In this document: piece by piece, positions 25,726-38,900 of the stretch
How the letters are laid out: each line of letters opens with the position of its first letter
Position numbering within the stretch: the stretch's first letter is position 1
NCBI RefSeq assembly: GCF_009389715.1
Contig: NC_052399.1
Location: 28,591,146 to 28,655,145 of the forward strand
From: Phoenix dactylifera
Lineage: Eukaryota > Streptophyta > Magnoliopsida > Arecales > Arecaceae
Direction: 5' to 3'
Length of the DNA stretch: 64,000 bases
The notes under the pieces: model-generated
Database searches by the model: none
The model's input: the letters and a program-made list of their open reading frames with translations, nothing else
What the model was told of the DNA's origin: nothing
Program-made: the position numbers and the translations under genes

Positions 25726-26619
25726 AAGAGCAAGAAGTCTGGTTGATGGATTAGTGATCGAGAGAGAGAGAGAGAAATCTAGCCTCAATTTACCTTGTCG
25801 TTAGTCTGGATCTGAATTTTGTTACTGCAGGCACCCTAGGACTTTTGAACCCTCTCTCTATCTTCTTTTTCCTTTTTTTTTTTATTTCTAATGCCAGTTG
25901 AATGCCTTCTTCAATTGAACAGGATCAAGCTGTCCAAGTACATGTCGCAACTTATGCTTTATATATACAGGTTCTATCCATTCTTTCATTAGTTTGAATA
26001 TTAGCATCTTCTTATCAGAGTACTCAACTACCCTTGTCACAGAGGACTGTTCAATACTCAGTTCTAGTCATAACTCCTGCACCAAAAGCTTGGCAGTCTA
26101 CCTACTAATATCAGACCCTCTAATCATAGCTGCTGCAGTTCAGCGACATTAGCGATGGATGCGATTCTCGACCTCGTGCATTAGGAGATGCTATCAATTG
26201 TTACTGCTGGATCATGGTTTCATTAATCTTGTGGCTCCTCCTGACATCTGATCTTAAGAAGGTTGTATCACAGTTACCATCATTTCGCAATCATGCTTGG
26301 TAAATATAGTTCCAACTTAACCAGTGCCATTTTCTCCCTTCAAAGAAAGGGTGCCAGCTTGTTTGTCTATTCTGTTAATATAAGATACCTAGGTTTGATC
26401 TTGCTCTTGCTCCAACGTCTAGCCAGGTTTAACCTGTCCAATTACTCAGGAAAAAAGAGAGAAAAAAAGAAATCTAAGAGAGAAACAAAGAAGGCAATAG
26501 ACTGCAATTCAGTGGGTTGACGTGGTCTGCCGGGTGGTTGTAAATATTTGAACATTTATCATCAAGACAAACATCGACGATGTTTACGCAGCAACAATAT
26601 TTATTTCAATAACTATTTA

Positions 26620-29600
26620 TCAAACATACATGTATTCGCCTCCCCGAACAGCATTCGCTGCACCCTTCCTTTCTTCCTCTGCCTCTCTTTCTCTCTCTTT
26701 CCAGCTCTCATATGCATGGTCATCTGTCCTCATTTCATGTCTGCATATTGGACAGGAGTTGTGCTCATCCTGCAGGTCAGTAAAAGAGAAAGCTAAGATA
26801 AAAATGATCACAGGAAATCATTTGATAGTATTTTCCAGTACTTGAATTTACTAATGACAATAACAAAGAAAGTGCTGTATCACCAGCCATGGTTTCAGAC
26901 ACGGGGGATGGAAGAGATGCTTGCAAGGTAGCTCCTGCAATTTGTCATCTTTAACAAAGTTCTCCTGGCAAACAGCACAGTGTGTTTCTCTGCCCAACCT
27001 AGCAATGACTTCCTCAGTTACATTAATAACTGGCAGATTTGCAACAACTTCTTTTGAGGCTGGTGGCGGTCGCTGCGCCCCAGCACCAATTTCCTGGAAA
27101 CATGAGAAGGATGTGTAGGTTTTAATGATCGCCTTCAGAAATGAAATTAAATCTAAATTAGGCACATCAACTACTGCTAAAATCTATATATTTTCCCGTG
27201 ATTTAACATGTTTGTCCGGCTGAATTTGTGAACACATAAGAGACCTAGACTAATGACATTTGTTTAGGATATGAATTCCCCAACTCTAGAATTTTCTTCT
27301 CTCTTGAAAGACCTAGAAATTAAGTTGTAATCATCCAAAGAGGATACTTTACCAATACACTGTAAGCATTCTATACCCTAACCTTAGTCTTACAAGAAAT
27401 TACATATAACTAAAAGAAACATGTGGTGTTTCCATGAAATTAAAATGCATGCTCATACCTGCAATGAAGCTTCAATAACATTATCCAGGTCCAGAAAGCC
27501 ACCGATTTCTTGCATATTGTTAATTAGTTCTCGAACAGATTCAGGAACGTCAGTCACTCTAGCATTTTCAGTTGCATCATTGTTTTCCTCCTGACCTCGA
27601 GAAGATTCAGGAATAGAAGTCCAATCTTGTGCTACAGCTAGAGTTGTTAGTAGATTCTGTGCCACAAGCCATGCAGGAGGTGCAGGTTCAGGCTCAACAG
27701 TCAAGTGCCCTTCAAAAAGATACCTAGAATCTGAAGAAAGCAAAAAAAAAAAGGAAAAAAAAATGTAAGAAATTATCTATGCATCAAAAAAATGAAGCAC
27801 AAATAATTAGCATTTAAAATAGGTATTCAAAGCCTTAGCTTCCCCAAAAATGCTGCCTAACCAGGAAACTAGTTATGAAAATCTGCAAAATTTCAGCAGC
27901 TAAGTTGTCCGGTGAAACTTAAAACTTTGACAAGTTGAAATGTGTCTATATTATGGGATAATGTAAGTTCTATTAAGAACCAACATGCAAGTTGCATTGT
28001 CAAATCTCTTCCGCACCTATAGTTACAACTTTGGTACTAATTCAACCAATACATATGCATAGATGCATCCTCTCCAGCTTTCTTATTCCAATCGCCCTAA
28101 ACTTTCTGCAGGGGGATCATATACGCCCTGCACTCTGCGTCATCTTTTTCTACATTCTGACTAGTATAACTCTACAACTTATATCACTGAATTTCATGAT
28201 TTCTTTGCAAACCACTAACACAACTCCAGCTTTCCTATTCCAATTGCCCTGAACTTTCTGCAGGGGGATCATATACGCCCTGCACTCTGCATCATCTTTT
28301 TCTATATTCTGACTAGCATAACTCTACAGCTCATATCAAAATGAGCTTCCTAAGTTCTTTGCAAACCACTCACCAAAATCAGTCATTTCCCTACTTCAGT
28401 TGCAGAATAGGCTATTATGACATCAGCTTAAATGCGGGAACTGAATATCATCCACAGAATTCTACATAAAGAATGGGCAGGTTGACCTTGGACATGAAAA
28501 CTCTATAAAAAGAATGAGCAGGAAACACATGTCAAATGCCTGGTATAACATTAGCCAAATTATCAAATTTGCACAAGATCATCAGCTTATTCACAATAAG
28601 ACAATCTGTTCTTTTATATGGAAGCAGTACCTGTTGGTCCTCTGTTTGACACTGGAATCTCAGACTCCATTTCATGTAGATGCTCACGAGCTCTAGCAAT
28701 GCATTTCTTCATATGCTCCTTTTCTGAGGACTCAGTAACCAGGCCCTCTGCTTCTTCAAAGAGCCTTAAGCCAGCAAGCCAGAAGCCAGTCGCCGTATAT
28801 CTAGTCTGAAGAACAGTTGCAACACGGCAAATAGTAGAATAAATCTGAATAAAAAAAAAAAATAGACAAAGTAAGTACATAGTGTATAAGCTAACAGTTA
28901 GACCGGTATAAAATTTACAGAATAATTTCATTCAAATAAAATAAACTTAAAAGTTAATAAAATTACATAGGAATTATCAAAAAGAGAAGAGTCAGGCAAA
29001 GTTCAAAAGTATCTAAGAAAGACATTGTTAACTAAAAAATTCAAGCCAAATATTACAAAGAGAGGCCACCTATTCTTAAGTTGCAAAAGATTCACGAATA
29101 TAAGTAAAGAACACAGAAATCCTTACTGTTACAACAAAGCTAGACCAACTCCAGAGGACAACCTGGAGGAATTTTTTTCCTTTTACACAGTTAAGTAGCA
29201 ATGGGAATTACCAGTAGAAAACAGACATTCATTAACATAGGCAAGTCCAATATCAAAAACATAAGGCCAATTCAAAATTTCTTTCCAAATTTTCTCCTGC
29301 AAAGACATTCAAATGAAAAGCAAAAAGAGAGGTGTAATTTGCAATATTCATTTTAAAAAAGTATTGTAATGAGGAGACAGAAGTAATGAACAGCAATCTA
29401 CTAGTCAAAATAAGACCTTCATCTGGCTGACTGGCTCAGGTTCCTGTTCTGCAAAATTAACTCATTCTACCCAAAAAAAATCTTATTCTCTAACTGCCCA
29501 TTTAAGCCACTTATAAATGCAGCACAACATAATTGGCAAACTTGTCAAATATCAGTTCTTCTTGGAAAGTTACTTTAATAATCTCATTCAACAAGTGCTA

Positions 29601-30606
29601 ATCACTAGTCCTCATTTCCCCAGAGAAAATAAGGTTATTAATGATCATCAGGTATGAGGTAACTGCAAAAGGTCTCTCCAGGTCTTCAGAGGTAAGAGAA
29701 AAACTCTTCCCTCCTCATCCCAGAAATCACAAGCCACATATCAGGGTTATCCATAGTTGGACATGGGACAAGAGTGTCAAGTGCCCAGGAGTCTTGGAGA
29801 ATCCGACACAGCAACCTAAAAGAACTTCAACATGTGAACACAGCTATACAATTTATGACCTTGGTTTTATCTGGCTATGCAAGTCTAAGTGATACACTAC
29901 CCTATATTTTCAAATCCTTGATACCGACCAAATTACATCAAACTACATTCTATGACAAGTATTCCCCCACTCCCCAATCCTCCTTTTTAAACAAAGATAA
30001 GTATCCCATTTTATTATTGTTCCTCCAAACCCATTTGTCAAAAAAACAATATTTGCAATCATATCCTCAGATACCAACTCCTTACTATCCTTGAACCTTG
30101 GCATGGCAACAAACAATATCCCAATTGACAAAGTGAATCCCTCAATTTCTACTAGGTCCCATGCCACCCATCAACAATAAAAGCACATGCAAATTACTCA
30201 AGCTTAGCCAAAAAAGAAATGATTTGAAAACTTAATTGTCATGCATTTGGCTAATAAAAGTGATTTTTCATCTAGAGAATGAAATATAATCTTTTAGTTT
30301 ATCAATCTCCTATGGATCCATATAACACTCATGTCTCAATCATGTAGATTTTCAAACTTTAATGGAAGGCTAAAATACAAGTCATCATCTTTTATGCATT
30401 AAAGAGATTAACACAGCGATCGCTGAACTGATCCAAGCCAAGCAGTTTATCTCATACAGAACTAAAACGACACCAAGTCGGGTCAGTTCAACAAAGCAAG
30501 TGGTTTGGTATTTCAAGAGCCTTTGAGGGCTCTCTCTCTCTCTCTCTCCCCCTCGGACGCTCGCCCGCTCCTTCCTCTTTGATGCCATGATGCCATCAGC
30601 CAGTAA

Positions 30607-30664
<58 letters not shown>

Positions 30665-33135
30665 GCCGAATGCTTGGTTGCTCCCCTTTCTTTAATGTTG
30701 CAATGTCGTGGCCGATAAGCATCCCCCTCTCTTTCTCTCTATCAAATACTAGCTTGCTCCCCCCTCTTCAATGCTACGATGCCATCGACCGATAAGCCTC
30801 CCTCCTCTCTCTCTCTCTCTCTGTCAGATGCTCGCTTGCTCCCCCCTCTTTGCCACCACAATGCCATTGTCTGGCAAGCCTCCCATCTCTCTCCCCCTTC
30901 CTCCCTCTCCCTCCCTCCTTCCCTCTCTCTCTTCCTTCCTCTCCCTTCCCATGGTTCAGTATGCCCGACTCAGTACAGTACACCAAGATCATATCGAACT
31001 AATCGCCGGCCAATACGAGCCCCGGAACCAGTCCGGATTAACATCTGTTGTCGGTCCATCATCATACATCTCAGTCAAGGTACTCTTGCTAATTTTTGCT
31101 TATAGAACCAACACCCACTCAAAAAAATTAGAAGGATACAATAATCAACAAGCTTTTGGAATAACTAGATAAAAGAATAGATTGCTACCTGCATATAAAT
31201 ATGGGAAACAAAGTGTGGCACATCTAAAAAGTTCATCCCATTTCCCAAGAAAGCATAATCTTTTGAAAACTTCCATAACCACTAGAGTCCGCTACCTCCC
31301 ATAAATCCAGTTACTCCAAATAAAGCATTGACAACAATTACTCAATAAAAGAATGTTGCCTATGGTACAGTTCTTCGCAACCTAAACCAAAGCTCTCTAA
31401 ATACATCCTTTCAAGGAAAATTATCCATCTTCCAATTTGAGTTCCCATATGCTTCCTCAATGTTTTCACCCATAAAGGTCACCCTCCCTTTACTCCAGAA
31501 GTTGTATATCCATGAATCTATAAGATATATCTTGTTTTTTATAAAATAAATTGTCTAGAAATTTACTTTTAATAAAAAGTCAACATTGTTAACTGTAACA
31601 TATGTTATTAAAGAGAAAGAAAGTAAATATTTATATTCCATTTATACTATCATTGGGATCTAATATTAATTACTTTTGGGATCATACCATTAGTCCTTCT
31701 ATAAGGTGCTTGTATGTGGGGAGGATCCTAACAATCCTCCTTATTTTGGATTTGGTGGTCATCCTCCACCTGCATAAGTTTCTATTTGTTGGATGATGGC
31801 CATCATTGCAATACACTACAACTTGCATAATATTTTATCTCTAATATTTATTTGTCATCAATTTCAGTTCGAGATTGTTGGGTTTGTTTGGAGTCACCTT
31901 ATTGCTCATGCGCTTTCGCAGGCTTTTTATAAAATATACATTACGCTTTTTATTTGGCTCACCTGAGACTGAATATGGTAGCATAGGAAAGAAGTGGCAG
32001 ATATTACTAAGGATGGCGAAAGGAAGAAAAAAGAAAAGACATCAAATCACATGGGTCTTAAAGGAGGTAGCATTTTTTTTCTTTAAATATTTGAATTATA
32101 TAGGACAGTCAACGGAAATCTCATTATATAAATTTAGATATAAAATCTCTTTGCTTGGTTGGAGAATCAACAAAGAATACAAGCCCAAAGGGTAATATGT
32201 GGGAGCATGATGGTTTGATATTATTAGTGACATCTACTTCTATTGATTTGAGAGGCAAAACTTTTTCTTAACAAAAGTTAGTTATCTATCACAAATGTAG
32301 CTGTAGAAAAAAGATAACCAGAATGCCCTCACTTGGATGAGGAATTGAAAAGCAAGCTAGCAACTTGCTCTATATTCTCAAGAATACTAGCTCTATATTC
32401 TCAAGAATATAGATAACGACAAAGGTGGTACAGTTTTCCCTACGTTGTACTTTAAGCTTTCCAATAGAATACCAAATATTATGATAAAAAGCATGTTGGA
32501 GGAACAACCACCAGGTTGGATTTGCCCTAATTTTCATTCTTCTCCATCAGTTTTGCCATGTATGAAACAAAAAACATCAAAAAAAATATTAATGATAGAA
32601 AAATTGAATCCATGAACAACATCTGTCAAATACTAAAGAAACCAAAAGTTCCAATAAAAGAGGGAAACTTCTAAGAATATACTTCCAAACAAACATAAAA
32701 GATGCATAATTTTAATCAATTTCGATAATTCCTTCAAAAAAAACCCTTCAAAACTGTTTCTTTGGAATTCGAGCAATCACACGAGTATATAGCCAAAGCA
32801 ATTTATGATGTATGACCCATAAAATCTGCAATAAATCAAAAAAAATCGGCACAAGCACAACCACGGCGCAGATACATGAATTCAAATTTCTGAAAACGTG
32901 CTTATAAATTAGGGACCTGGGAACGATAATTTGGAGTAGAAACTAGAAGAAAGAACGGAGTTTTGGGAGGAAAGGCATGAAAAGCTACCGATTTGCGAAG
33001 GGATGGAGAGGAAGACGAGTATCGATCCCGGAGGAGAGATGAGATCGAGGAGACGGCCTCCTCGAAAGACTGCTTCTTCCCCAATTTCTTCTGCAGCGCT
33101 TGCAATTCCTCCATTACGAGCTCCACCGAAGCCAT
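26620..33135 (-). CDS. AIP2: AIP2-type RING-H2 E3 ubiquitin-protein ligase, five exons
   Basis: Minus-strand exons in order: 33135-32989, 28844-28631, 27730-27459, 27093-26884, 26769-26620. All introns are GT-AG with matching phases, giving 330 aa. The N-terminal region (LQALQKKLGKKQSFEEAVSSI, then CRVATVLQTRYTATGFWLAGLRLFEEAEGLV) and the YLFEGHLTVEPEP segment are hallmarks of the ABI3-interacting protein 2 family. The RING-H2 finger spans about residues 250-290, with ligands C250, C253, C268, H270, H273, C276, C287 and C290. It is followed by a charged EREREAEEERKG tail, and exon 5 supplies the last two cysteines. Arabidopsis AIP2 ubiquitinates ABI3 and dampens abscisic acid signalling. The same target here is inferred. 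Intron 1 (4.1 kb) contains a CT-rich minisatellite. The protein appears intact and close to family length. Confidence 0.93.
28069..28372. repeat. Tandem duplication, about 152-bp unit
   Basis: CTCCAGCTTTC.TATTCCAAT starts at 28072 and 28224. Both copies contain CTTTCTGCAGGGGGATCATA and end TTCTTTGCAAACCACT, with scattered substitutions. It lies in the intron between exons 2 and 3 of the AIP2-type gene. Confidence 0.9.
30525..30955. repeat. CT-rich minisatellite with about 80-bp units
   Basis: Pure (CT)n at about 30607-30661 is embedded in diverged units. These carry GCTTGGTTGCTCCCC, TAGCTTGCTCCCCCC and CTCGCTTGCTCCCCCC at about 30670, 30750 and 30830, each followed by an AATG..TGCCAT..CCGATAAGC segment and a CT run. 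It lies in intron 1 of the AIP2-type gene. The sequence just beyond (30955-31080) has GGTTCAGTATGC..CAGTACAGTACACC motifs like the GGTACCGG family. Confidence 0.8.
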
Positions 33136-33300
33136 TTCGATCGATATTATTGGAAACTCTAACCCTAGATCTGAAAGCCGAGCGCGGACTCTCCCTCCTC
33201 TCCTCAGCGGGTTAAAAACCTCGGCTTTCTTGAGAGAGGGGAAAGCCGACAGGCGAAATGCGACGGCTGAGGCGAGGAGGAGATCGCGGCAATTTCTAAC
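32989..33300 (-). promoter_or_regulatory. First coding exon and probable 5' leader of the AIP2-type gene
   Basis: The leader upstream of the ATG at 33135 is GC-rich to about 33300. The flank beyond 33365 has CACGTGAGACTCACGTGAG, with G-box/ABRE-type CACGTG cores. Such sites would fit an abscisic acid-related gene, but regulation is inferred from the motif alone. Confidence 0.4.
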
Positions 33301-33459
33301 TCGCACGGAGGAGGTTTGCTGTCCGGTCAGGAACAGGGGACAGCCAATTCCATACGCTAGTGTCATCACGTGAGACTCACGTGAGAGGTATAAAATTTGC
33401 TGCTTTAATTTTAAACGGAAAAAAGGCTCTAATCACGTTTGCTTTCCCTACCCTTGGCA

Positions 33460-33900
33460 TAGGAGTGAAAGCAGACGGGTAACATTCATTCAGATCTATT
33501 TTTATACGATACAGATAGAAATTGAGCATTCAACTAATATCTATATCCATATCTATTTTTCACAAATATTGATATAGATATAAATATATAACTATCTGAT
33601 CCATATTCGAATATCCGATTTTATTTATAACTCTATTTAATTTTATATAGCACTTATAAATTTTTTTTTAAAAAATATGACCATATTAATATATTATTAA
33701 TTTGATTTATCATTTACTTAGTAATAACTTTATTTTTTTATCATAATTTTAATTATCCAACTCCATACTTTTAATATCCAATTTGTATTTACACATGATT
33801 CATATCCATTTTCGTATCTGTATTCACCAAATAAAATAAAAATAGATGGATATACTAGTATCTGATCCATATCCATTCCAATTTCAAATTTTCAACCCCA
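33460..33900. mobile_element. hAT-like MITE, about 441 bp
   Basis: The left end is TAGGAGTGAAA and the reverse-complemented right end is TGGGGTTGAAA (8 of 11 match). These resemble the TAGGGGTGAAAA-type ends of common plant non-autonomous hAT elements. The interior is AT-rich with repeated GATATGGAT/ATCCATATC motifs. The flanking octamers CCTTGGCA and CCTTTATA match at 5 of 8, a decayed 8-bp target duplication at best. Confidence 0.55.
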
Positions 33901-34429
33901 CCTTTATACGGCCAGAAGCTTAAACTTTTGGATAGACCAAGCCTAGCTCACATGATATTAGAAACAAACAAACAATGCCCTACAAAATAAAACCCTTGCT
34001 TCTCGCCAAAGAGACAAGAAGTTATACCATCTGAATATTTGATAGTATAAAAATTTAGAAATTGAAACTAGTTATGGTTGCCGCTATATTTAGGCCTCCA
34101 TCCCAGCTTCCTTCCGGTGTTCACGGACTCTTCCTCTTCTCTCTTCATGGGGGGCAAAAGGTGACGGCAGTTTGTTCCGATCCGAATGAATTAGTTCAGA
34201 AAATGCTAATAGAATATAGAAGTTAGATGTCAAAAAATTACACTGCTGATGTGTAATTTTTTCAATCTAAATTTATTGGCAGGGTGACCCTGGATATGTA
34301 TATAGTCTGTCTATGAGCAGCAGCAAGGAGCAGACCAATAGCAAGGTTATATAGCTTTATAGGTGTCGCATTTTGTATGAGATTCTAGGTTACGTTGCCA
34401 CTAGATCATTTATTTTTGTCCTTCACCTG

Positions 34430-34625
34430 CGGATTAGCTCAGTGATGCACCCTCTCGCTGCAAAATGGGAGACCAGGGTTGAGTCTCTAAAAGGCTTGGA
34501 CCCGCCCTAATCTAAAATTTTCATGAAGTAAAAAATCTTGGTCCCACACTCAGGTGCCTAGAAAAATTGTATTGGAGTAACTTTGGCCTCCTCCATCTTT
34601 TTTTAATAAAAAAATATCCTATTTA
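34430..34625 (+). mobile_element. tRNA-derived SINE
   Basis: The head GCGGATTAGCTCAGTGATGC contains a good pol III A box (TAGCTCAGTG). It is followed about 35 bp later by a B-box-like AGGGTTGAGTCTC. The body has GGCTTGGACCCGCCC and CTTGGTCCCACACTCAGGTGCC, and a T-rich then A-rich tail. It is not a functional tRNA, because no acceptor stem closes. Target duplications were not found. Confidence 0.7.
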
Positions 34626-34659
34626 TAGCGAGGTTTAAATTGCACTTGAATTTATTTTG

Positions 34660-34995
34660 TTGCTAAAACGGGTGATTCATACCTGATGAGTACGAATGCA
34701 CCCAATAAAATCAGAGAACAGAATATCTTGGAGCGCTCCAGATAGCTCCCCATCTCCAGCCCACAAAGAACTACCAGCATGGTTGGCCATATAGGCGGCC
34801 ACCCAATCCACAGCCCCATTAGTTTCACGAAATATATGCTTGGTGTGAAAAACTTCTCTATCCTTCGTCATGGCTCAGATGTCTTGAAGTAGAGGGTGGT
34901 CACCGCTGGCACCCCTCGAACCCTCCCGGATCCAGCTGATGACCGTAGCCGAGTCATCCTCCAGGATGACTGAGCAGGCTCGCAACCGTAGTTGG
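34660..34995 (-). mobile_element. RNase H fragment of a non-LTR retrotransposon
   Basis: One minus-strand frame reads CSVILEDDSATVISWIREGS, then DHPLLQDI, a single stop, and on through VFHTKHIFRETNGAVDWVAAYMANHAG to LWAGDGELSGALQDILFSDFIGCIRTHQV. This is the C-terminal RNase H domain of plant LINEs, with the conserved acidic residue of the EDD block and the NxxxDWxA motif. It is the best-preserved of the RNase H remnants in the window and is broken by one stop. No reverse transcriptase is attached. Confidence 0.8.
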
Positions 34996-35407
34996 GCATG
35001 TCGAAAGCCTGAGTAAGGTTTAAATATTTCGATCTATTTTTGAGGTATATTTTATTTATTCATGTTTTATTAGGTTGGATTCAACTATACCAAAACCATC
35101 TTTAATTTAGCCGAACTTCAGATTTTAATTTTTACATAGTGGCAAAGTTTGACGAAAATCTAAACTAGACATTAGATGGACCGGGTAGGTGGACCTTACT
35201 TGGTTTGTAAAGATAAGAGTTATATATTTTGGATCATAAAAAAAGGCAGTGAGCGCGGAGGATGGTTGAGATAAGAGATGGAAGGAAAACAATAGACTGT
35301 ACATTAAGCACCGAGAGGCAGAACGAACTGTTCTAGTTGAGTTCAGTTCAGTCAGTCACCAAGTTCTGTTTTAATTGTTCACTTGAGCTGCCTTAAACTC
35401 CCATATA

Positions 35408-35605
35408 AAATACCACCGTTTCGGTACTGAATCCCATACCGACGCCACGCTATTACTATATCAGTACGGTACAATACAAAACCCGTTCGGCATACTAAAA
35501 ATTGGTACAACCTCCATATCATATATCGGTATCAAACCAATATAATACATCCTGTACCTTTCGGTTGGATATGGTACAATGTATCATGATGTCATATATA
35601 CCATC
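35408..35605. repeat. GGTACCGG-family repeat block
   Basis: TTTCGGTACTGAATCCCATACCG, ATCAGTACGGTACAATAC, TATCGGTATC and TTTCGGTTGGATATGGTAC motifs in about 200 bp. It lies about 300 bp downstream of the bHLH stop codon and is a decayed copy of the family. Confidence 0.5.
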
Positions 35606-35913
35606 TTAAAACCATCCCAAACAATTTATCTCCCAAATTCATTTAACCCATACCAATAAAATTATTTATTTACTTTACATACAAATACATGCATAAATAT
35701 ACATGTATATGTATGGTATACAAAATATCAGTCCACACATCCACATGTATGCTGAATAAGCCTATACATCAGTTACCAAAGGACATCCAAACAGCCTGCT
35801 GATCAAAAACAGAAGTCTTAGGAGCAAACAAATTAGAAATAAAGGATAGAAAAGTCAAATTCAGTTAGCTCTCATTCCTTTGGTTTCGACTCTCTTTGGT
35901 TGCCGATCGGTTT

Positions 35914-38900
35914 CTAAGGCTCTTCTCGTTTAACACCAGGCCCGTTGCAGCCATTGGCTCCATCTTCTGGACAGATCACCCCATGGTTCATATCAGCTTT
36001 CCTTCTGTCAGGTGGAATGGAACAGGAGGAGGAGCCCTGCTGATTAGATATTGCAGTGGCAAGAGCAATTGGCATGAGGCAGAGGCCTTTGTTCTGAAGG
36101 TACTGCATTGCCGTAGTGACGTCGGATTCCATCAGCTTCGCAACTTCTTGCTCAAAGGCTAAGGTATCCTGCGACTCAGATAAATCTGCTCCCTGCCCAA
36201 CTGATGATGATGATGTTGATAGGAGCAGACTGCCAGAGCCCTGTATTGAAATTAACAGTTTTAAATTACATAGCATTTTCTCATCAAGGACTATAGTTTT
36301 CCTGAGAAAACAAAGAATGAGATGTTACAAAATGTTTCAGTGTGGGCAAAATGACTTTGCTCAAATGTAACAAATTGCCTAAAGAAAAGCCTAAAGACAA
36401 GGAGCAAAGCCAACAAATTGCACATAGAAAGTTCGAAAATGCTCCCTCTCAGACTAGGTTGCATATACTCTCTCAGAACATTGTTTCAAATTTTTCACCA
36501 ATTTCAGCAACCTATTTAGCTCTGCTTGTAATAATTCGAGTTTTAAGAATGATTACAACTCCTCAGCATACATCCTTAATGAAGAGTGAATGCATACACA
36601 CAATAAATTAAGGTCACAGAAAACTTAAAAAGAAAAAGTAAGGCGCAAACCCAGTCCATACTGCAGTAAGATAACAATTTATACGAGAGAATTTAGTAGA
36701 ATGGTCATTAATTAGAAATCAAAGTGACAGACATAATGAGGCCTTACTCCATTGATTTTATGGAAATAGCCTGATTCCCCAGAACAAAAGGCAACATCAG
36801 ACCGAATAAGGACAAGCAACTAAGCATGTGATGCTCTAATAGGACAACAGACATTTAAAATGAAAGGGAAATGATTTGGCACCTCAGATTGAGAATCTGT
36901 GAGTAGGGGGACCACTGCTCCAGCTGCACCCAAGCGACTCATGCTTAAAACCTCCAGTTCAAACATCAGAAAGAATGTTAGATATAGAGCAGAATAAAGT
37001 TATCTGTAATGGTTTGAAGTGTAGTTTGGAAGCAAACCTTGACCTGCAGCTGAAGGAATTTGACATAGTCAATGATTTCATCCAGCATTGATGCTTTATC
37101 TGTCTGCAAACCGAAAGTGGAAAATTCAGTCATGAGCAGGTGCTGGCAAGGTCAGAATAAAGAGTTGCTATTTATTCTCCTCGAATTAAGGAATCAAATA
37201 TAAAGTCGAATCTATAGAGGACCCTATTTCACAGCAAAGGAATAAAATCAAGCTTAAAGCTTCTATGGCTGCATAACCAATTATGATAGTGAACAAAATG
37301 CAAAGAGCACCCTCTCATAGAAAATTGAGACAGAAAACTGCATAACTGATCATAAGAGTCCAGAGTAAGACTGCAACATCTTCACTTAAGTGATAAATTA
37401 ACAACTGTGACAATTCTATAAAAAGCACAAGCATCTGAAAATTCTAGACTACTTGTAACAGCATCACCAAAGACCCTACAAAATCTTGTAACAGAAATTC
37501 ACTTTTATTTCTCCTCACTACTCCCCTAAGTCCCTTCGGCCACAGGACTGGCCGAACAAGGAGTAAGAAGAACTAATAAATCTTTCGCCCGACGTCCTTC
37601 TAGACGCCGTGCCACCCCTCTAATCTGAGGCCTGTCAACATTTCCCCCATCTGCAGAGACCATCATTAGACCCTTCTCCCCTCCTGGAGCCACAGCATGC
37701 AGCCACCACCTCCGACTGCTCCACCTCTATTTCCTCTCTATCCTATGCACCTATTCCTCTTCCACCGGAGATCACTCCGGAAAGGATCGAGAGTGGTGGC
37801 CTTCCAAACGGTGAGCTCTTTAGGTATGGATGGTATTGGACGAGAGCGCTACTGTCAATGGTGTTGAGGCTTGAATTACACTCTCTCTGGTAGGCTCTGG
37901 GCATGCCAATGCCCACATACGAATAGCATTGGGTTCATATGGCTTTGGGTCTATGACTCTTTGTAAGGCTTATGGTTTATGTGCCATGCTTCAAGACCAT
38001 TGGATGCTTTTATAGACCATATATTTAATGATGCATTTAATAGAAAGGTTCCAGATGCATCTGCAAATTCACCAATGTGCAGCTATCAGAAAGTGAGTTG
38101 TTAAGACATTAAAGTGGGGGTGATTGATTAAGCATAATTGACATCTGGTCCTTACTTTGACAAGCTATTTGTTGCTTAATCTTGGTTGACTGAATTTAAC
38201 TCCCACCCTTGATTTTAATGAAAATATTGTTTAGTCATACTCTTTCAGTTCATTTGGATCCAACCTGGACCAGAATTTTTGAGTTAGGACCGGGTTATAC
38301 ATAGACCCGACCCGATCCGACCCGACCCGTTGGGTCAGAAATTTTAGCAATGGACCCGACCCGACCTGACCCGATCTTCTATTGGATTGGGTCTATGTCC
38401 AACATTAGGACCCAAACAAGGAACCAGGTTGGGTCGGGATCACTCATAAGCCAATCCAACCCGACCCATTTGCACCCCTATGACCAACCTCATATTTGTA
38501 TGTATACATACTATAGTATTACATTATATATGTCTAGAATATTATGTATGCTTGTTTCTATATTTGATCATACAATATATAAGTATTTTTATACTATATT
38601 AACATACCATGATGGTTTTGCAGGAAAAAAATCCATTTTATTATATGTTTTGCAGAAACGATCCGTTTAGGACTTCACGAGACCATCATGTTTCTAATCT
38701 CCAAAGATTGACTTGTTCTTTTTGCAACATACGAAGGTAAAGTAGATTTTTCTTGTAAAACTTTTCAATTTATAAGCTTGCGTTTACAAGTAAGATGCAG
38801 TTATAATAAACACAGGGTGCAAAGTAAGGATTTTACATCGCTTGCCAAATTCAGCTAACAGAGTTGAAAAATGAAAATCTATACTGTTGGATTACTTTAT

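Larger units (their letters stand above)
22416..26619. other. Intergenic region between convergent ARID-PHD and AIP2 genes
   Basis: It includes the 3' UTRs of both flanking genes. Content seen: an ndhF-like plastid fragment (about 23460-23600), a possible orphan exon pair (about 25010-25146 and 25652 on), and a MITE-like segment (25192-25390). No complete gene was found. Confidence 0.5.
33136..35913. other. Intergenic region between AIP2-type and bHLH genes
   Basis: It holds a hAT-like MITE (33460-33900), a SINE (34430-34620), an RNase H remnant (34660-34990) and a GGTACCGG block (35408-35600). Nothing gene-like is seen in the remainder. Confidence 0.6.

Noticed and set aside
31875-32195. 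106-codon plus frame in intron 1 of the AIP2-type gene
   Set aside because: Basic, aromatic-rich composition of AT-rich intron sequence. No domain or splice context.
34430-34505. Apparent tRNA gene (GGATTAGCTCAG...GGGTTGAGTC)
   Set aside because: The A and B boxes are tRNA-like, but arms and acceptor stem do not fold to a tRNA. The body and tail fit a SINE.
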